A DNA stretch of 64,000 nucleotides from Malachius bipustulatus (GCA_910589415.1 OU342630.1:19811867-19875866), one strand, 5' to 3'; positions 1 to 11,999 are shown, numbered from the stretch's first letter. Translations and numbers: made by a program. Notes: generated from the letters alone by a model not told the origin.

Positions 1-1365
1 ACAGAGGATCTTTTTAATCAAATAGGTCTTGAAATCAATCATAGCAAAAGTCATGCTATTAATATTTCTTCTGGTAAGCTTACAGATGTTCCTCTTAAAC
101 TATCAAATGGACATATCATAAGAAGTCTGACGCAAAATGAACGAATACGCTATTTAGGATGCAGTTTTGAAAGTGAACTAATATTCGATGATAACATAAT
201 TGAATGTCTTCAAACAAATTTACAAAAGCTGTCAAATTCTCCCCTATTAAAACCAGATCAGAAAATCAACATAATTAATCAATATATATTTCCAACATTA
301 ATCTATCCTATACAATCTGCTCCGATCAACAAAATCCCTTCATATGTTACTGATGGTTTAGACGTTATGATTCGAAGAACAGTTAAAGAAATTATTGGAC
401 TTCCGAGCAACACAAATAGTAATATGTTTTATGCTTCACGTAATCTTCGAGGACTAGCTTTAATGAGAGCAAAATGGGAAGTCAAATTACAACCTTTTGC
501 AATAGCAAAGAAACTAGATCTTATTGACGACAATCTTCTACATTCTGTATGTGATTTTAAAAAGGAGCAGTTAGACTGCCTTCAATCATTATCAATCGAA
601 GGCAAATCCACCAAAGAAATTCGAACCAAACTTAGATTATCAGCTTTTGAAGAATGGAACAAATGCTCATATCAAGGAATAGGAGTCAAACATTTTCAAA
701 CTTATACAAAAACGAATAAATTTATTTTCACAAAGAGCAAATTATCAACATCCGACTGGACTTCAGCTATCAAACTCAACATTAATTACGCAAACTTGAA
801 TGGTGTCCCTGGTTCAAATCACAGTTCCAACCTCTGCCGACGATGCAACGAACAGCAGAGAGAAATACCCTCCCATGTAATTGGAAACTGTAAAGCGAAC
901 AACAACCTAATCATTAACCGCCATCATAATGTTAAACACCGAATTACTGAAGTTTTAAGAGAGAAAAAATTTGTATGCTATGAAGAAGTACACGCCGTAG
1001 ACACTGATGGTCTTAATCGCTTCAGTGATATTATTGCATTTGATCCAAAAACAGACTCTGCCTTTATTATCGACCCTACAATTCGTTTTGAAAGTAATGA
1101 CTGTCATCAAGATGATAAAATTCAATTAGAAAAAAAGAATATTTATGAAAAATGTTTTAATTTTTACCAGAGCAAATATTCACCAAGTTTTGGCATGCGC
1201 AAATGGGAAGTCATCGGCCTTTGGTTTGGTAGTCGTGGTACAATCGGTAAAAGTGTAATTGAATTCTTCAATCGCTTTAACCTGAACTCAGAAATAATTA
1301 ACGAAATTTCTGAACAAATTTTAATAGATTCCATCAGAATCATAAACAAACACATTTATTCCTAA
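1..1365 (+). CDS. R2-like non-LTR retrotransposon ORF, carboxy-terminal part (RT thumb, zinc knuckle, restriction-like endonuclease)
   Basis: The frame is open from the first base of the window, so the 5' part lies outside. The first 120 codons hold the end of a reverse transcriptase: a GLEINHSKS stretch followed by IRYLGCSF, the thumb motif of R2-type RTs. Further on come a CxxC...HxxxxC knuckle (CRRC, then HVIGNC) and a PD-(D/E)xK-like endonuclease core (RFSDIIAFDP, then AFIIDPTIRFE). This order, RT then knuckle then endonuclease at the carboxy end, is known for R2/R4/CRE-type elements, which nick a chosen target and prime reverse transcription there. The ORF ends in TAA and is followed by about 130 bp of AT-rich 3' UTR with an AATAAA near 1485. 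No stop or frameshift is seen in the visible part. The clade (R2, R4 or Hero) cannot be fixed from this fragment. Confidence 0.82.
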   Translation, partial: TEDLFNQIGLEINHSKSHAINISSGKLTDVPLKLSNGHIIRSLTQNERIRYLGCSFESELIFDDNIIECLQTNLQKLSNSPLLKPDQKINIINQYIFPTLIYPIQSAPINKIPSYVTDGLDVMIRRTVKEIIGLPSNTNSNMFYASRNLRGLALMRAKWEVKLQPFAIAKKLDLIDDNLLHSVCDFKKEQLDCLQSLSIEGKSTKEIRTKLRLSAFEEWNKCSYQGIGVKHFQTYTKTNKFIFTKSKLSTSDWTSAIKLNINYANLNGVPGSNHSSNLCRRCNEQQREIPSHVIGNCKANNNLIINRHHNVKHRITEVLREKKFVCYEEVHAVDTDGLNRFSDIIAFDPKTDSAFIIDPTIRFESNDCHQDDKIQLEKKNIYEKCFNFYQSKYSPSFGMRKWEVIGLWFGSRGTIGKSVIEFFNRFNLNSEIINEISEQILIDSIRIINKHIYS

Positions 1366-1499
1366 AATTAATGTTCTTTAATTATTATTTATGTTACAAT
1401 TTTTAATATTTATGTCATTTTTTTGATTGATCGATATGCTGTGTATTAATGCAACCCAAGTTAAATGGGCAGTCGACTTTATTCAATAAAGTTTTTCTC

Positions 1500-2079
1500 T
1501 TCTCGGTTGCTTTATGTGTGGAACCATTTGGTACATAGAAAACGTATCTAATAATAGTTTTGTCCTTTTATTGATTGTCTTGTAGTCTGTTAATGTTAAG
1601 GTCACCACAGAGTACAATCTTAGTATAACTAGAGGAGACACTGTTTAGCAGCCCTGACAAAAGATTTTAAAAAATTTCAAAATCACCTGATGTTGACCTG
1701 TAAATTATTGCTGTTATCGATATGGCCTTATTCACCTCAACTGCCGCCGCTTCAGGGTGCATTTCCCTTGTCATCTTTTCTGAGTTAAACCTAATCTTAC
1801 TTACCCTATCAGCAACATCGAGTCTTACAACACTTCTTGTATGATCTTGCTGTCGATAATCATCAACCATCTTATAACCCTGGATTTGAGCCAATGAAGA
1901 ATGTCATTAGTCATCCAACTCTCTGTGATACAGACCACCTGTGGCTTTTTTCCTTGCGTAAAAACATCCAAAAACTCTTGCTCACCCATGAAACCCGAAC
2001 ATTCATATGGAATAAACTTGAGATTCATAAACGATAAGTTATTGTCTGGGGAGATGAATTTATCCAGCTGTCCTGTCAC
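1500..2079 (-). pseudogene. Non-LTR retrotransposon ORF2 fragment: APE-type endonuclease amino end
   Basis: Read on the minus strand, three pieces in shifting frames resemble an exonuclease-endonuclease-phosphatase domain. They are VVCITESWM (metal-binding Glu strand), then IQGYKMVDDYR with RSTSGDFEIF, then, after a frame change, KIVLCGDLNIN (GDxN motif). Such domains cut target DNA for element insertion. The fragment stops near 1500, beside the 3' end of the R2-like element, and has no RT domain. Frameshifts and stops show it is dead. It lies downstream of the probable ORF1 at 2320-2932 on the same strand, so both are probably one 3'-truncated element. Confidence 0.6.
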
Positions 2080-2319
2080 TTTCTTTGGGGGAACCTAAAT
2101 TTCTTCAAGAGTATCCCTGTCGGTCACAATCCCGGTTAAATCAGTTTGTCAAGCAGGGCTTGGGCTTCGTCAGCTCCTACTTTAAAAGCCAAGCTGTTAA
2201 CGTCCTCCCTCGTTGGCAACGGGGGAGGATCCTCCCTTATTATTATTATTATTATATTATTGTTACACTTCATTAGCTCTCCTAACATACAGTCTGGCCT
2301 TCTTCGCTATCCCAACAAA

Positions 2320-2932
2320 TCACACTCCTTCCGATGCGGATGGTTTCTCCGTTTTATGGTCTTCCACAACAAATCTCTTCTTTCGACTCGCCATACTGCG
2401 AGTCTCGTCACCAGTTGCATCAATGTGCCTATCATTCCTCACCAAAATTTGCGATGATTTTTCAGACCTCACGCCAACATTGTCTTTCGTCGTCTTAGAT
2501 TCCATCTTCTTCAGAATTTGTTGTCAATCTGACAACCTTGGTCTCACCAGACATGTTTTTTTTTTGTTTAAGTAAACAGATTATTGTTTCCTTATCATTT
2601 ACAGTTCTATTAAAATTGTTCACTGAAGTCTGCGAACAATGTAATTCGGTTTCGAGAATTTTCACTTGAGAGATAACACCTGGGTAGGTATTTGTAGAAA
2701 GGTTACCTTCCAGTTTGTTTGGGGAATGATCACCAATCTCACTATTATTGCGCATCAATATCACTTCTTTCAGATCTGGAGTCATATTGACACCCAATGG
2801 CACTTGCTTCTTTAGAAATTTTTCTATTAAAACCTCTTTCTTCAACTTGGTTAATTCAGTGTAAAACTGTTCGTAGTTTGCTTTTTCACTCGCCATATTG
2901 CCAACGAAATACAAAATAGTTTCCATGTTCAC
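2320..2932 (-). pseudogene. Probable ORF1 of the same decayed non-LTR element
   Basis: A 145-codon minus-strand frame (2495-2932) rich in Lys, Glu and Leu is followed, after a break, by a 61-codon basic frame (2320-2505). Patterns such as ETELHCSQTSVNNFNRTVND and LLKQKK suggest a short coiled coil with a basic tail, as in ORF1 proteins that package the RNA of LINE-like elements. No zinc knuckle is visible. The assignment rests mainly on its position just upstream of the endonuclease fragment; on its own the sequence is not diagnostic. A TTA microsatellite lies between the two parts (about 2236-2260). Confidence 0.4.
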
Positions 2933-3727
2933 GAAATTAGTTGTTGCCTCTTTTCAAAGTATTTTTACAAAGTATAAAAAATGCATAACAATACTATTTA
3001 ATATTATATAATAAGACAAGTACCTAGTCAAGTCATCAGTTTAGGTATAACGCCGTTCCTACTCCCGACATTGAAGAGATCAAACAAAGTATACAAAAGC
3101 TTCAGAAGAAATATATCCTGAGCAGTGCAGAATTACAATAAAATGCAATTTTTTAGGACGCTAGTCAACGGATGTTAAATTATTATATGTACTTTGTTTT
3201 TTTGTGAATACCTTTGTGGATACCTACCTCTCTTAGATCGTACACTACTTTAGAATATAAATTGATACATTTTACATTTTTTAATTTACAATTATTTCCT
3301 CTCTTTATAAAGTAATTAGTTTAATTTTTTTTTATGTTTTGAAATAATTTTTATTAATTTTAACTAAGAAATCAAAAAAGTGATTTATTTCATGAGCTTT
3401 CAATAAAATTTCAAAATTTAAACTCCAATATTGCTCATCAAAGTTCAATGCTCGAACGTAACCATAACTACGATATTGTGGAATGTATTGGTTCGGCTTT
3501 GTTTGAAATGAACTGATATCGCTATGTTCCATTTTAAATGGTTCAACAACGTTATTGATTAGACTACGTCATATATTTTATGATGTTCCGCGTTATGTGG
3601 TTCTCACTGTAGATTATTTTCCTTACCTATGATGAAAAAAAAAATAAATTGAACGGCTCAGAAAATATCAATATCAATGCTATATCAACGGTATCAGTTG
3701 TGTTAAACATCATTAACGTCACATTGG
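2933..3727. other. AT-rich stretch without a recognised gene
   Basis: No convincing coding region, RNA gene or repeat end was seen. A 66-codon minus-strand frame at 3332-3532 has no recognisable motif and is probably chance. Confidence 0.4.
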
Positions 3728-3893
3728 CCCGTATTCATCAATAAATATAACCCCTGGGGTTATATTTTGGAACATGTCATTGGTTTAGAAATCGTAGCGT
3801 TCGCAGGGTTTGAGCATTAGACCAATCAGCTGTCAGAAAATTTAAAATATAACCCCAGAGTTATATTTTGAAGTTTGATGAATACGGACAATT
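3728..3893. mobile_element. Short MITE with GTATTCATCAA ends
   Basis: The left end reads CCGTATTCATCAA and the right end is its reverse complement (TTTGATGAATACGGAC). Just inside both ends is a second palindromic block, AATATAACCCC with its complement GGGGTTATATT, intact on the left and altered by one base on the right. No coding capacity. The layout fits a miniature inverted-repeat element of about 165 bp; the transposase family is unknown. Confidence 0.6.
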
Positions 3894-4373
3894 GTTTACA
3901 TTATTACAACAGTTTTATTAAGTTGGAACTAGAGATGGGGGCGACCGAGTTACGGAGCAGCGACAGATCTAAAACTCGTTAGGTACTCAAGATACCCGTG
4001 TGCAAGATACACTGCATCCGACCATTTTACCATTTTACGCATATCTATTGAAGGATGTAGAGTTATCTATTAAATAAAAAATAATATACAGGGTGATCCC
4101 GAAATGGCGTACACGGACAGCACCACAGCATCCATTGTGGATTAAAGATTCTAAGTTCTTTTGCTTTTTTCTCCAGTAGGTATGGCTCCCTTTTGAAGAT
4201 ATGACCACTTTTGTAGAAAATAAAGTCACAACACTGCACTGGATACCATTCTTCAGACAAAAAATAATGTGTAGGTCTACAATACCCAGATAGATGTTAC
4301 CATGGAAACATATGAAATGGCAAGTCCAACAAAGCTTAAAACAATAATCGTTGCGCGGATACGTATTCGATAA

Positions 4374-5520
4374 TACAGCGTGTCCAGGTATGAGTGTAAA
4401 ATCCACACGTGGCGACCTTACTTGGACTATTTTGAGTAAAAAATCTTAATACAACCATGCTCTACCGAGGATTACAACATCTGTTCAAATTGACTCCCAT
4501 TTGCTTGTAAACATAGATTAAGTCTTCTTGGTATTGCATTTTGAACTGCTCTCAACATCTCTGGTGTGATCAATTTATAATAACGATTTACATATGAATT
4601 ACGGATTTATGAAAGTGCGATACTGATTACACTCAAAATCTGACAATTCGCGTGAAAATTCAAACTATACAAAATTTTCTGTGAAATTAGGCAGTGTTGA
4701 CAAAATGTAAAAATTGAAAAAAAAGCACTTTAAGAAATGTTAAATAAGTTAATAATTTCACTGTTACGAAAATTAAATGAAATAAGATGTTTGGAAATGA
4801 GGTATTTTGAGAAATGAAAATGAATTTAATTTTGAACGTAATTCTTTTCGGTCACTGGTGGTTGAGTTTATTCACCTACCTTCTTGTCTAGCAGCGATGC
4901 TATGATGTGTCCACACTTTTCCTGCTGTTCCTGGGGGGTAGGTGGAAGATGGTGACATAACACGAACTAAGTATTGTATTAATTGAGAATAGATAGAATT
5001 GATTTTAGTTTCACTTCTAGTCGCCGTGAGAGAGTCTTTTTTCGTTCTTTCGAAGCGCGCGGACGACGTCTCTTGCCGGTAGGGCTTGCGCACTCGCACC
5101 AGTGATAACAAATACGCGGTTCAAACATCATCGGATATTACTAGTAAAATACCAATGACGCAAACCGCAGCATAGCAACACGAATAAATATATCAATACC
5201 AAATAAAATAAAACATTAATGAAAGTGAATACACCCCAAAGATGAGAACCAACCCAAAAATACATAATATACAAAAAAAATAAAAATTTAATTATTCTGA
5301 GAGTGTGCGGCACGAACATAAGACTTTGCAAAAGTCTTTGAAAATGAAATAGAAGTTCAATAATATGCATATTTGTGACCCAGAATTTCTAACTTTGATG
5401 ACCTCGTGTGGCACCGTGAAGAGGCTTAGAGCATTATTATATTGAGATTTTTTACTCAAAATAGTCCAAGGAAGGTCGTCACGTGTAGCTTTTACACTCA
5501 TACCTGGACACCCTGCATTA
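4374..5520. mobile_element. Nested mariner-like remnant inside the 4089-5827 element
   Basis: The segment TGTCCAGGTATGAGTGTAAA at 4381 is mirrored by CACTCATACCTGGACA ending near 5510, and the inverted homology continues through ACTATTTTGAGTAAAAAATC. The ends are degraded CAGGGTG termini (CAGCGTG on the left, CACCCTGCA on the right). It contains the carboxy-terminal relic of a transposase at 4472-4577. The middle (4580-5440) shows no other recognisable coding sequence. Confidence 0.6.
4472..4577 (-). pseudogene. Mariner-type transposase carboxy-terminal relic
   Basis: The minus-strand reading has ITPEMLRAVQNAIPRRLNLC, then LQANGSQFEQML and a stop. This is the usual tail of one insect Tc1/mariner transposase family (ITPEML...RRL.LC...NG..FE..L). 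The stop lies about 100 bp from the element end, as expected for a compact DNA transposon. Everything upstream of this tail is lost or unrecognisable. Confidence 0.6.
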
Positions 5521-5827
5521 TTCAAAATCTCGAATTCGAACAACGATGCCACATTGAAAAATTTTGTTGAACACAGGAAATAGGTAAACTTTGACTGCCT
5601 GTAATTTCGTTCCCGATAATAAAAACAATTAAAAGCAAACACTATCGTAATAGTTATGTGAAATCATGTGCTTTGCCAGCGGAATTTGCTTAAATTTGAC
5701 TGCCATTTTGATTTAAATTTTAAAAAAAGGACACCCTATACCTCGGGAACGAGCCGAGGAACCTATTTTTTCTGAACATCCTCTACAACACCCTGTATAC
5801 CGTGTCCGCCATTTCGGGATCACCCTG

Positions 5828-6943
5828 TATAAACGAATGACAGTTACAGTTAGTAACCGTGACTACGTATCACTATTCAAGAAAGTCTAGTATTTCAATA
5901 TCTCGTATTTTCGAGGGGTGACAAAATATTAAGTTCCGACACCCCGCACAATTTCCGCAGATAACTGAGGAAGTGTTACTAATTGAGCACGCGTTTATTA
6001 TATTACAATTGGTTTACATTTGATTCAAGGTTGATGTAATTTGTACAAATAACTGACCCAGTTCAAGATCAATCCAAAATACTTTTGAAAAATATTGAAT
6101 GAAAAATTCTGTTGTTCAATTGCTTTCACAACACTCCTAGTTTCTTTGAAATATAAATATTATTAAAACAATAATTTGATGTCTAAAAAATGCTGCAAAA
6201 GGCATTGTCATTTAAATAATTCGGTGTCTGTAATTATTAGTTACTTGACAGAAGAACCGAAATAAAGTCAAATAGTTATTTGTACAAATCAATATATCAA
6301 CTTGGACTTGGCATCAAGTTTGTATCAATTTCGCTGATGTTTCTTGTTTTTCAAAGAAAACGGTTTTAGAACCACAACGGATTGAAAAGAAAACATTGAA
6401 AAGATAAATTGGATATAAAGAACTAATACTGCTGAAGTTATGAAATTTTTGAAAATTCAGAAATGTTTTTCTTTATTTTTTTATTAAAAAACACACTATG
6501 TAAAAAAAAAAATTAAAAATGTGACAACTGGTGTGCGTGTCATTTGACATAATTTTAGAGCATAAAATTTTTCTTGGCCGCCAAGAAGGAAAAATAATGA
6601 TGCGGGCTTTATGTGATGCGGATTTTATGTGTGACTCTCTATTTTTTATTTAATTACTTTATTCATTTCCTTAAGTTGATTCACTGATGAAAATTAGCAA
6701 ATAAAGCAAAAAAAGCTCCGAGTTGTCATATATGAACAACGTGTTTTCCACAGTATTTTGTCATTATACAAAATAGCCGCTGCTTCAGGCAAAAGCCACT
6801 TATGTCGTGAGTGAAGAGTGAAGAGAAAACTCGAGATCTATTCATAAACATGTCGGTCCACAGCCATTTTATTATTATAATCATAGTCAATTTAATTTTT
6901 GACCTTTCCCTGAAAATGTAGAATACTTTTTTTCACTATTTAC
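5828..6943. other. AT-rich intergenic stretch
   Basis: No gene, RNA or repeat terminus is recognised. This is where exons 4-5 of the proximal odorant receptor would be expected. The diagnostic WY(E) and RSQ codons of that exon were sought on the minus strand and not found. Confidence 0.4.
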
Positions 6944-7139
6944 CTCATCGGTTAGCCTTTGCCCCAAGTGGTGGAGCAATATCTGGAATGTAACCCAAAT
7001 AAATACTTGAATCAGCTGAACTAATAAACTTGCATTGAAAACCATGACAGTTGTCTCTAAAATGCCAATTAGAATTGGTGAAAATATAAAAATAACACTC
7101 ATAATGTCCATTATTAGCTTATTCAAGCGATTTGTTAAC
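6944..7139 (-). CDS. Proximal odorant receptor exon 3
   Basis: Acceptor ATTTTTCAG and donor GTAAAT flank a 196-nt exon equal in length to the paralogous one. It encodes the helix 5-6 region (SVIFIFSPILIG, ETTVMVFN, HHLGQRLTDE) and ends in phase 0. Confidence 0.78.
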
Positions 7140-7196
7140 CTGAAAAATATAAAGATTTTATTTTTTTACATTTCTTTTCTATATTATTCTCATGAC

Positions 7197-7767
7197 CTCA
7201 ACCAGTTATTATGGTAGATGATCCATTTCTTCAGCTGAATCCTTTGTAATTCAAAGTTTATATCATTCAACTTTGGAAAAATTTCCTTTAAGTGATGCAA
7301 TCTCGATAAATTATAAGACATTAAGGTGAGTATAAACGACGCTAGTAAGATTGCAAAATCAAGGCCCAGCAAAGTTTCGCATAATTGCACAATGATCACT
7401 ATCTCTTTGAGGGGACTTCCACTATAATCAAATGGAAATTTCATGGAAAATACCATTCCGGAAACGCAGGTCATGTTCAGGTCTCTAAAAGCTTCGCATG
7501 ATCGGTTCATGAATGCTCTGGTATTCACGACAATAATAGCAGTTATGACAAACCCAGAATAGAACAATGTAAAATTTCTATTCCAATATTTGTTAACATA
7601 TTTCATCATCTTGGGTTTTTCATCTTCATTTTCAAAAGTGCACGAATCATAAATATATTTGTTAAATTCCTTCAAGCGCAAAATTGCAATACATATACAG
7701 GTAATTATTATAACACCGGAAAGGTGATATGAGAGATCTTCTATAAATTCAGGAATAATATTCTTCG
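7197..7767 (-). CDS. Proximal odorant receptor exon 2
   Basis: Acceptor TTTATTGTAG precedes the exon and donor GTCATG follows. Its length of 571 nt is identical to the paralogous exon. It encodes helices 2-4, including the MNRSCEAFRDLNMTC and MKFPFDYSGSP loop segments, and ends with HNNWLR. No stop is present in the expected frame. Confidence 0.8.
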
Positions 7768-9423
7768 CTACAATAAATATTTCATTACCTATTAATTATG
7801 TTGCTATAAAATAGGAATGCATTGTTTGTTCTTGAAAACTAACCCAAAAAAAAAAAAATTAAAACTGGCAGCTGAACATTTCAATTTAGAAGTTTGGCAT
7901 CAATAATCACCACCCTTACCGAAAAGGTTTTGCAATTTTCAATCACTATCATTGTAACTATAAGTAACTATTACATTCTTTCCCAAATTAGAAGGAGTCA
8001 ATCAAAGAATAAACCTAGTATTAGGTAATATGTTTAACTAAATTGGTAAGTATGTGTTAAAAAATTGATCTGTACTAACATTCTTAAGAAACAATACCTT
8101 CTAAATTACCATCAAATTTGAATACAGAATCTGTATCGTATTGTAACACATTAGTGGCGTTAAAGTCTATCTACGCATATTTTAACAGGAAAATAAAAAT
8201 ATTCTATCGAACCAAAATTCTTAACAACCTTTCCTAAAACAACATCGTATTTAAATTCACGGACTTTAGCTCAGTCGTGATCTCACCAATACGACATCAC
8301 CTGATGCGTACATCGCATATACTTAAAGCGGTAATCTAGAAAGAGAAAAGAAGAGACGCGTGAGAAATTGCGAATAGGGCAGGTCGAAGATGACATAACG
8401 TTTCCTCATTGTAGAAGAGACGAGCGACGCACAGTAGAGCGGACAGGGAGCGTCGGAGAGACAGAAGGGAGAGGCGAGTAGAAGAAAGCAACGAGAACGA
8501 CAAGCCTCTCCTGGACATTATCTGTATTCTACCTTTTATCTAACCCGTTATCTTCATATCTCCATATCTAGACGCTAAATCGTTTCTACAAAATTATCTT
8601 AAACACATTCTCGTCCGAGACCGAAGGCCCAACGAGTGTTCCATTTCGAGAATTTACGTCTCTAACAAAATTCTCGTGATCGACTGCCATATTGCCGTTG
8701 TTAAATCGCAGCACGCTAATAAAAAAAAAGTGTAACCGGAAGCTAATCACTTTATATTTAATCCATCTTCCTGGCCGCGATTAAGTATAACAACGGAAGC
8801 TAAACTTTTGATTTTGATAGACTTTTTAATATAAATGTTCCCGTGACATCAACACATCATCTACCATCAGTACGGTGTTTGTTTTATATCGTGGAAGGGA
8901 AACGACTGGGTTGCTGTTCCAATTTCCTGCAAGCATCACCCACTTGGTAAATGTATTTGAATTTAAATCGCTACAGCTTCACCTGTAAGTAGAGCTATCT
9001 TTCATATTCAAACAACCTGTCTAGTGGGAAGGGTGAAGTTTCCATCTGACAAGACAGTTCGATTGAATTAGTATCTACCTACCTCCAGTTTCATTTTAAC
9101 AAGTTTCGAATGATCGTAATAAGACAGTCAGTGAGAGTGAAGAGTGATTCATTAAATATGTTAAGCAACCTAAGTGAGTTTTTTTTTATTACTTAGGTTA
9201 CTACTTTTATAAATGACATCAAATTATTTTCAAAATTAAAAAGACAACTGGCATCCCAAATTCTCCCTTTCCTTTCCTTTTCTATTTTTTATAATTTAAT
9301 TAATTAAACAATTATTTATAATAATTATTCTCTCACGCCACCCCCACAGTGTACTAAAATTTTATGCTAATTTAGTGGACATTGTATGGGACAACTCTCA
9401 AAATAGTTCAATCATTATACATA

Positions 9424-10674
9424 CAGGGTGAGTCATGAGGAACTTTACAAACTTCTACCATTATGTAGTGTCAAAAAATGACAACTCGTCTTCTCTGTTT
9501 ATGTATATTCATTTGGCTGTAATATCTACACGGATCATTAAAAACCGGCTCCAGAAAAATTGTTATAAATTTCAGATAACTTAACCAAAATAAGTGCCTA
9601 TAGCCTAAGTTAAAATTGATTTAACTTCATTGTGAATGTCAATTTGTGCTTTTTCCTGGACCGGGCTAAATTGTTTTTCAAAAGTCCGCCCAGCAATTTT
9701 TGTGAACTGAATGATAAATTCAATTAAATTAAACAGAAGGTCAAAATAGATTATAACAAGTAGTGTTTTATTAGTTTTATTACATTAAGACTTCACGTCA
9801 CTTTTTTATTATGAACTTATCGTTTTTTTATCAAATTTTGTATGTTTTCATTCTTAAGTACTTATTTTTTTCTTATTATTGTTCGGTATATAACATACAT
9901 AGTTTTCATTGTATATTTTGTGCACTTTGAAAATCAATAAATAGTTGTTTTTTTTTTTTAATCGTATAGGTACATGGCGAGGTACATGGTGAACCTGAGT
10001 ACGAACTCTTCTCAAACTTCAACAAAAAATTTCACTGATATGGAATTTTAATTTAATGTAATAAAGCATTTCTAATCATTTTGTGAACTTCTGTTTAATT
10101 AAATTGAGTATTTTAATGAATCATTCAGTCTACAAAAATTTGGAGGGCGAACTGTTGTTTAAAAATTTAAAATTTAACAATAACTTAGCACAGTCCTGGA
10201 AATAACACAAAGTGACAGCAAAGATGTAATTAAGGCAATTTCAATTTAGGCTGTACTTATTTTAGTTAAAATATCTGCGAATTTTACCGCGAAAGTGTGA
10301 GAAAAATTTGACATAGTCAGTTTTCATTGCCTATTTGTGCGCTTTGAAAATCAATAATAATTACATTTTTAAAAATCGAACATCCCAATCAATTTCTCTT
10401 AAGTCGGTTCTGGAATTTCCAAGTTTTGAGAACATCGATCGAATGCTAGATAACAGTACCTATACAACCGCACCAAAAAATTAGAAAATTCAAATGATAC
10501 GTGTAAAAATATTATAGTCAAATGTTTTTTTTTTCAAAATTCGCAAAACACCCGTCCTACATATAAACAAAGAAGAGGAGTTGACACTTTTGGGCGTCAC
10601 ATGTTATTCACTTCCCCTTAAATAAGTAACACTACATTATGGTAGAAGTTTGTAAAGTTCCTCATGACTCACCT
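9424..10674. mobile_element. Foldback element with CAGGGTGAGTCATGAGG ends
   Basis: The left end CAGGGTGAGTCATGAGGAAC and the following ~30 bases recur inverted at 10625-10674. Further inverted homology runs inward, for example TTTTGTGAACTGAATGAT at about 9700 against its complement near 10130, so the arms are several hundred bases long. The segment TTTTGTGCACTTTGAAAATC also occurs as a direct repeat (about 9915 and 10336). No transposase is visible; the element is non-autonomous. Confidence 0.68.
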
Positions 10675-10739
10675 ATATAGGTACATTTGGAAATGCAAGT
10701 GGACCCATAAAGCTGATTTTTTGATATCGTGTGCGAGGA

Positions 10740-11695
10740 ACTATTTTTTTTTTTGCAATAACTCAGCTCTCCATCAAAGTGCGAAAATCATAATGGGATA
10801 TTTTTTGTTGCTTTTTTCGCTCTACAATTAAGGTTCTATACATTTTTCAGCTATCGTTCATCGTTTCCGAAGAAAATTCAGGTAAACAAACTTGCTTTTT
10901 TGGTATTTTTTTCTTTCTAGTGATAAAAATCAAAAATGTCTATTATCAAACTTGTAGAGCATATTAATACCTGCTATGCCATTTTTTATTCTACTTTTTT
11001 TAGACAAAATACATGACTTTTAGCGCGCTGTAAAGTTGCCAAGTTCGTGGGCAGTTTCGATTTTGTAGCTCGCAGGGTGGTTTTCATATGTCATAAAGTA
11101 TTAATGGTTCTTGAGGGAATTATTGAGGTATGACATAAATAAATAAACCAGGAAAATCAGACACATGAAATTTATTATGCGAATATATTTTTTTGTGTTG
11201 TAAGAAATAACAAAATTGAACGAGGTCAGTTTTTTTTTTATTCGTTTCGATGGTCCTAGTTCAAAGTGTTATTCCACCGCTTAATACTCATTCGAGTTCT
11301 AAAGATTCATCAGTCACACGAGATGATGCTTCGATAGTCGAATCATCATCATCATCATCGTCGTTAAGCAGAATGTCAACTTGGGCTACCTTGTTGCATG
11401 TTTATCCAACGTAATTGGAGCAAATAATCGAGCAATAAACCTTTGCTTTACTGCACCCATAGGCAGTTTCATATTCCTCCGTTTAGACATCTATCTCGGG
11501 AAAGTAGAAAGAGCAGAAAACAAGTTTATTACCTGCATTTTTTACTTTCCCGTTCGAATTATCAACAATGATGAAAGGCAGGTAAAAAATGTATGTTACC
11601 TAAATTATAGGACGTAAAAAAGCAACATAAGTACTTCATCGCAATTTTTGTATTTCGACGGAGAGACGAGTTATTGCAAAAAAAAATTAACACTT
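10740..11695. mobile_element. Degenerate long-inverted-repeat element with Cys-rich protein relic
   Basis: TTTTTTGCAATAACTC at about 10750 is mirrored at about 11680, followed on both sides by related text (CTCTCCATCAAAG and CTCTCCGTCGAAA), so it has inverted arms. On the minus strand around 11270-11400 a frame reads CNKVAQVDILLN, then a run of seven Asp, then STIEASS. This resembles the acidic tail that follows the Cys-rich motif in the elements at 23988 and 27188. The relation is an inference from arm style and tail; the Cys-rich core itself is not readable. Confidence 0.4.
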
Positions 11696-11999
11696 CTTTC
11701 AAGACGACGGAGAATGCATATATCTACATTATGTATACCGAATCTTGATCGATAATTTGAAGTTAAGCTTTTTAAGTCTCCCGCACACAATCCAAAATCC
11801 GCTTTCTGGGTCACTGATTGCATTTACAACCCGTTTTTTTCCGACGTAGGTAATGATTGGACTGAAAGAAGTTGTGTAGGTGAAAATACGTGTGCTGCAA
11901 TTGTTTTTATTCAATGTGAAGCTCAACAGACTCGCCAGTGATTTAAAGTTTGTTTTTTTTTTGTTAGTTTTGATGTGATTTTTTCATACTCACACTTAC

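Larger units (their letters stand above)
4089..5827. mobile_element. Foldback/mariner-type element with CAGGGTGATCCCGAAATGGC ends
   Basis: The first ~28 bases (CAGGGTGATCCCGAAATGGC, then GNACACGG) recur in inverted orientation at 5800-5827. TA flanks both sides, the target duplication of Tc1/mariner elements. On the right a second terminus, ACACCCTGTA, lies immediately inside the outer arm (ending 5795), so another element appears to sit at the centre of the outer inverted repeat. A further nested pair begins at 4374 and ends near 5520. No intact transposase remains. Confidence 0.7.
7768..11999 (-). other. Intron 1 of the proximal odorant receptor, enlarged by insertions
   Basis: At about 4.2 kb it is far longer than the 321-bp intron 1 of the paralogue. 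It holds a foldback element at 9424-10674 and a probable Cys-rich-protein element at 10740-11695. The stretch 8340-8530 is purine-rich and GC-richer, but no gene was recognised in it. The rest is AT-rich without a clear feature. Confidence 0.55.

Noticed and set aside
4063..4260. 65-codon minus-strand frame with EEWYPVQCCDF
   Set aside because: The WY looked like an odorant receptor exon 4, but the rest does not match and the frame lies in the non-coding end of a transposon.
8336..8518. 60-codon minus-strand frame, Ser/Leu/Arg-rich
   Set aside because: Low-complexity purine/pyrimidine-skewed tract with no motif; likely chance.
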